DNA of 6,785 nt from Nanobdellota archaeon (GTDB lineage: Archaea; Nanobdellota; Nanobdellia; Pacearchaeales; GW2011-AR1). Below are positions 5,227 to 6,785 of the stretch, piece after piece (position 1 is the first letter of the stretch; every line of letters starts with the position of its first letter). Under the pieces are notes generated by a model. It was not told the DNA's origin. It did no database searches and worked only from the letters and a program-made list of their open reading frames with translations. A program made the position numbers and the translations under genes. Where the stretch lies: positions 1 through 6,785 of the forward strand of contig JAUYDD010000086.1 in the NCBI GenBank assembly GCA_030704765.1, written 5' to 3'.

Positions 5227-5649
5227 ATGAAAAAAGATGGCGTTGAGCAAAAATCAAAATCCTTGTCAAAATCAGAGCTAGAACAAGCATTAATAGACAA
5301 TTTTGTGAACCTTCAAAAAGTCCTGACTAACCTTGCAATAAAATTTGATGAACTCTCTAATAATATTTCAAAGTTGCTACAACTTTTTGAGATATCAGCA
5401 AAGACTTTTGCAGAAAAATATTCAGAAGCAACTGTCAATCCAGAAGAAGTAGATAAAGAATTCATAAAAAAATTAGATTCCCTATTAGAACAAAATAAAG
5501 TGATTTCAAAAGGAATAATGCTAATGGAAGAAAGGATAAGGGAAAGGAATCCTTCAATACAATCTCCAATGCAGCTCCAACAAGGAATACAAAGAGAAGA
5601 CCCAAGAATGTTCAATCAACAACCAAGAAAACCTATGCCTAGGATATAA
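5227..5649 (+). CDS. Hypothetical coiled-coil protein with P/Q-rich tail, 140 aa
   Basis: No known family is recognised. Residues 13-62 and 73-107 are predicted by eye to be long amphipathic helices with heptad-like Leu/Ile/Phe spacing, separated by a short break around N71-P72. Residues 108-140 form a flexible tail rich in Gln, Pro, Met and Arg, ending in KPMPRI. There is no signal peptide, membrane segment or cysteine. Such a shape suggests a scaffold or subunit that pairs through its coiled coil. The leaderless start follows the palindromic TATA box. The stop codon is one base from the ATG of the next gene, so both are almost certainly on one transcript and may work together; both also contain the pentapeptide SIQSP (110-114 here). 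Confidence 0.78.
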   Translation: MKKDGVEQKSKSLSKSELEQALIDNFVNLQKVLTNLAIKFDELSNNISKLLQLFEISAKTFAEKYSEATVNPEEVDKEFIKKLDSLLEQNKVISKGIMLMEERIRERNPSIQSPMQLQQGIQREDPRMFNQQPRKPMPRI

Positions 5650-5650
5650 T

Positions 5651-6520
5651 ATGAGTCTTGAAATTATAAAAGATAATAATAAGGTCACGTTTTTTAATAT
5701 GTTTGTAAAAGAAATGCTTAAGAATTCTGGAGAAGAACATTTCTTAAAACCAAAAATAGATGCTGAAAAAATAAAAAGAAAATACCTGGATAAGGGTGTA
5801 ACAACAGAAGAAGCATTTAGAAGATTTCTTAGTGTAACAAACGCTGATAAAAATAATTTTAAAAGATTTGAAAATATGAAAAAATCTCCTTTTAAGATAT
5901 TTCCTGAAAAAAACAATTCTAAAGACTTTTATATCGAGGACAAAAAGCTTATAAAAAAATATACTCCAATCTATAACAGAACTATGAATAAGCCCAGTAT
6001 AGCAAAAAAACCAATGATAGTAAAAACTCAGATGAATAATCCAAATTATCATATCTTCGATATTCCTCAAAGAAAACCTATTGTACAAACCACAACCCAG
6101 GTAATGCAAAAAATAGAGCCTAATGTTAAATCAATTCAATCTCCTGCTGTTGAAAGAGAAGAGAAAATAGTCTTTCCAAAAAATCTTCCAAAAAGAGAAA
6201 TAACTCCAATGGAATCTGGATATAAGAAAATAGAGCCTATATTAAAAGATGCAACCATACAAATGATAGAATGCCCAGGGCCTGGAAAGAATCTTCTTGT
6301 AAAAAAATATGATAAAATAAATGTTACAAGACTCACCCTATCACAATCCCAGATAACAGATATAATCAGTGAATTTTCTAAACAAGCAAGGATCCCTCCT
6401 GTAGGGGGGATATTAAAAGCAGCTATAGGTAATATGATAATATCCGCAGTTATTTCAGAATTTGTTGGCTCAAGATTCATAATCAACAAATCAACTCCTT
6501 ATTCTTTGATATATAAATGA
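5651..6520 (+). CDS. Hypothetical protein with conserved-looking C-terminal domain, 289 aa
   Basis: The family is not recognised. Three parts can be seen. The N-terminal part (1-75) is helical and basic and includes TTEEAFRRFL (51-60). The long middle (76-200) is low-complexity, Lys/Pro/Asn/Gln-rich and probably disordered, with the motif KIEP twice (154-157, 193-196) and SIQSP at 161-165. The C-terminal segment (205-289) looks folded: a PGPGK turn at 209-213, a basic strand, a helix at 231-246, IPPVGG (248-253), then a hydrophobic helix/strand ending in FVGSRFIINK. The hydrophobic run is short and Gly-broken, so a membrane segment is unlikely. Translation is coupled to the preceding coiled-coil gene (one-base gap, AGG seven bases before ATG as a weak ribosome binding site). 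The operon is divergent from uppP, which may hint at an envelope role but does not establish it. Confidence 0.8.
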   Translation: MSLEIIKDNNKVTFFNMFVKEMLKNSGEEHFLKPKIDAEKIKRKYLDKGVTTEEAFRRFLSVTNADKNNFKRFENMKKSPFKIFPEKNNSKDFYIEDKKLIKKYTPIYNRTMNKPSIAKKPMIVKTQMNNPNYHIFDIPQRKPIVQTTTQVMQKIEPNVKSIQSPAVEREEKIVFPKNLPKREITPMESGYKKIEPILKDATIQMIECPGPGKNLLVKKYDKINVTRLTLSQSQITDIISEFSKQARIPPVGGILKAAIGNMIISAVISEFVGSRFIINKSTPYSLIYK

Positions 6521-6547
6521 GATTATTAAAAAACGAATCAGATAGAA

Positions 6548-6563
6548 TTTTTTGTATTTGTTT
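6548..6563 (+). terminator. T-rich terminator of the two-gene operon
   Basis: TTTTTT at 6548-6553, then TTT at 6557-6559 and 6561-6563, begin 28 bases after the stop codon of the 289-aa gene. Closely spaced U-tracts are the usual archaeal termination signal. No hairpin is needed or seen before it. Confidence 0.45.
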
Positions 6564-6578
6564 AACAGATAGAAAGGA

Positions 6579-6770
6579 TATCAAAAAAACAATCCACCAC
6601 ACCCTAAAGGTTTTTTGCCACAGCTAAAAAATCGCCTGCTGGCAAGTGTGGTTTGATTGGCCCTTGTTTTTAGGATGCAAGAAAATCTTTTCAGAAAGAT
6701 TTTCTGCACAGAAAATTCATCTGAAAGAATTTTCTTGTGCTCGAGAATTGAAAACTGTAACATTAGCACG
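6579..6770. ncRNA. Structured element B, expanded paralogue of element A
   Basis: It shares with element A the left block (6579-6593, 15/15 bases), the middle block GGC-C-CTTG to GGATG (6659-6677, 17/19) and the right block (6746-6770, 20/25). Common stems are AAAAACAA (6585-6592) with TTGTTTTT (6664-6671) and ACCACAC (6596-6602) with GTGTGGT (6646-6652), with a 6-base one-sided loop (6653-6658) at the same place as the 8-base loop of A. The apex is enlarged by TTGCCA (6615-6620) with TGGCAA (6640-6645). Between the middle and right blocks B carries two extra hairpins that A lacks. Divergent stems held in pairing, with variable loops, are typical of a structured RNA family. Strand is uncertain. 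No match to RNase P RNA, SRP RNA, tRNA or a known riboswitch was recognised. Confidence 0.45.
6680..6740. repeat. Twin strong hairpins inside element B
   Basis: Hairpin 1 pairs AGAAAATCTTT (6680-6690) with AAAGATTTTCT (6695-6705): 11 bp and a TCAG loop. Hairpin 2 pairs GCACA plus GAAAATTC (6706-6718) with GAATTTTC (6727-6734) and TGTGC (6736-6740): 13 bp with one bulged T and an ATCTGAAA loop. Their arms share AGAAAATC/TTC, so the second may have arisen by duplication of the first. Confidence 0.6.
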
Positions 6771-6785
6771 ACCACATGATGAATC

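Noticed and set aside
5554..6489. Minus-strand frames of about 117-121 codons opposite the 289-aa gene
   Set aside because: They mirror the plus-strand genes, have no promoter or ribosome binding site, and give improbable Phe/Ser/Tyr-rich products; the plus-strand frames have promoter and operon support.
1425..6770. Elements A and B as ends of a composite transposon carrying the 5 kb between them
   Set aside because: They are in direct orientation, diverged in length and sequence, lack terminal inverted repeats and target duplications, and the enclosed genes are ordinary cellular genes with no transposase.
6581..6775. A 64-codon minus-strand frame across element B
   Set aside because: It is explained by hairpin arms and stem repeats; the corresponding region of element A is in a different frame and encodes nothing alike.
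1..6785. CRISPR array or tRNA gene
   Set aside because: No evenly spaced direct repeats were seen, and no cloverleaf with a T-loop GTTCRA and matching acceptor stem was found on either strand by eye.

Overview
The window looks like a piece of a small, AT-rich archaeal genome, most likely a DPANN-type archaeon (Woesearchaeota/Pacearchaeota-like). Three things point that way. Several start codons have a TATA-like box centred 26-28 nt upstream and no Shine-Dalgarno sequence, which is the pattern of archaeal leaderless promoters. The protein set (DUF4143-type AAA ATPase, THUMP-like methyltransferase, UppP homologue, several small lineage-type hypotheticals) fits such genomes. Coding sequence is strongly A/T-biased almost throughout. 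This is inferred from sequence alone; no taxonomic marker gene is present.

Layout. 1-269 (minus): N-terminal part of an IS91-type transposase with a cysteine zinc-binding domain, running off the left edge. 270-584: gene-free stretch with nested palindromes and the transposase promoter. 585-1277 (minus): 230-aa protein whose last ~40 codons are abruptly GC-rich and built almost entirely of pyrimidine-ending codons, which resembles the variable region of a diversity-generating retroelement (DGR) target. 1278-1554: palindrome-rich intergenic region carrying structured element A. 1555-2826 (plus): AAA_14/DUF4143 ATPase. 2870-4048 (minus): THUMP-like SAM-dependent methyltransferase, divergent from 4088-4396 (plus), a 102-aa hypothetical. 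4415-5176 (minus): undecaprenyl-diphosphatase-type membrane phosphatase UppP, divergent from the two-gene plus operon 5227-5649 / 5651-6520 (coiled-coil protein plus a 289-aa protein with a compact C-terminal domain). 6521-6785: a T-rich terminator, then structured element B.

The two most interesting signals are (i) the DGR-like variable C-terminus of the 585-1277 gene; no template repeat or reverse transcriptase is visible here, so they would have to lie elsewhere; and (ii) two paralogous structured elements, A (1425-1524) and B (6579-6770). A and B share blocks of sequence and a common stem architecture but have different variable stem-loops, as expected of an undescribed RNA family rather than of a copied transposon. 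Both sit in front of a plus-strand ATG, though the second gene would lie almost entirely outside the window.

Regulation is unusually legible. Two divergent gene pairs are driven from very short spacers (39 and 50 bp). In the second, a single palindromic TATA box lies exactly midway between the two start codons. By contrast, the transposase and the AAA ATPase have Shine-Dalgarno-like sequences that are buried in perfect inverted repeats.
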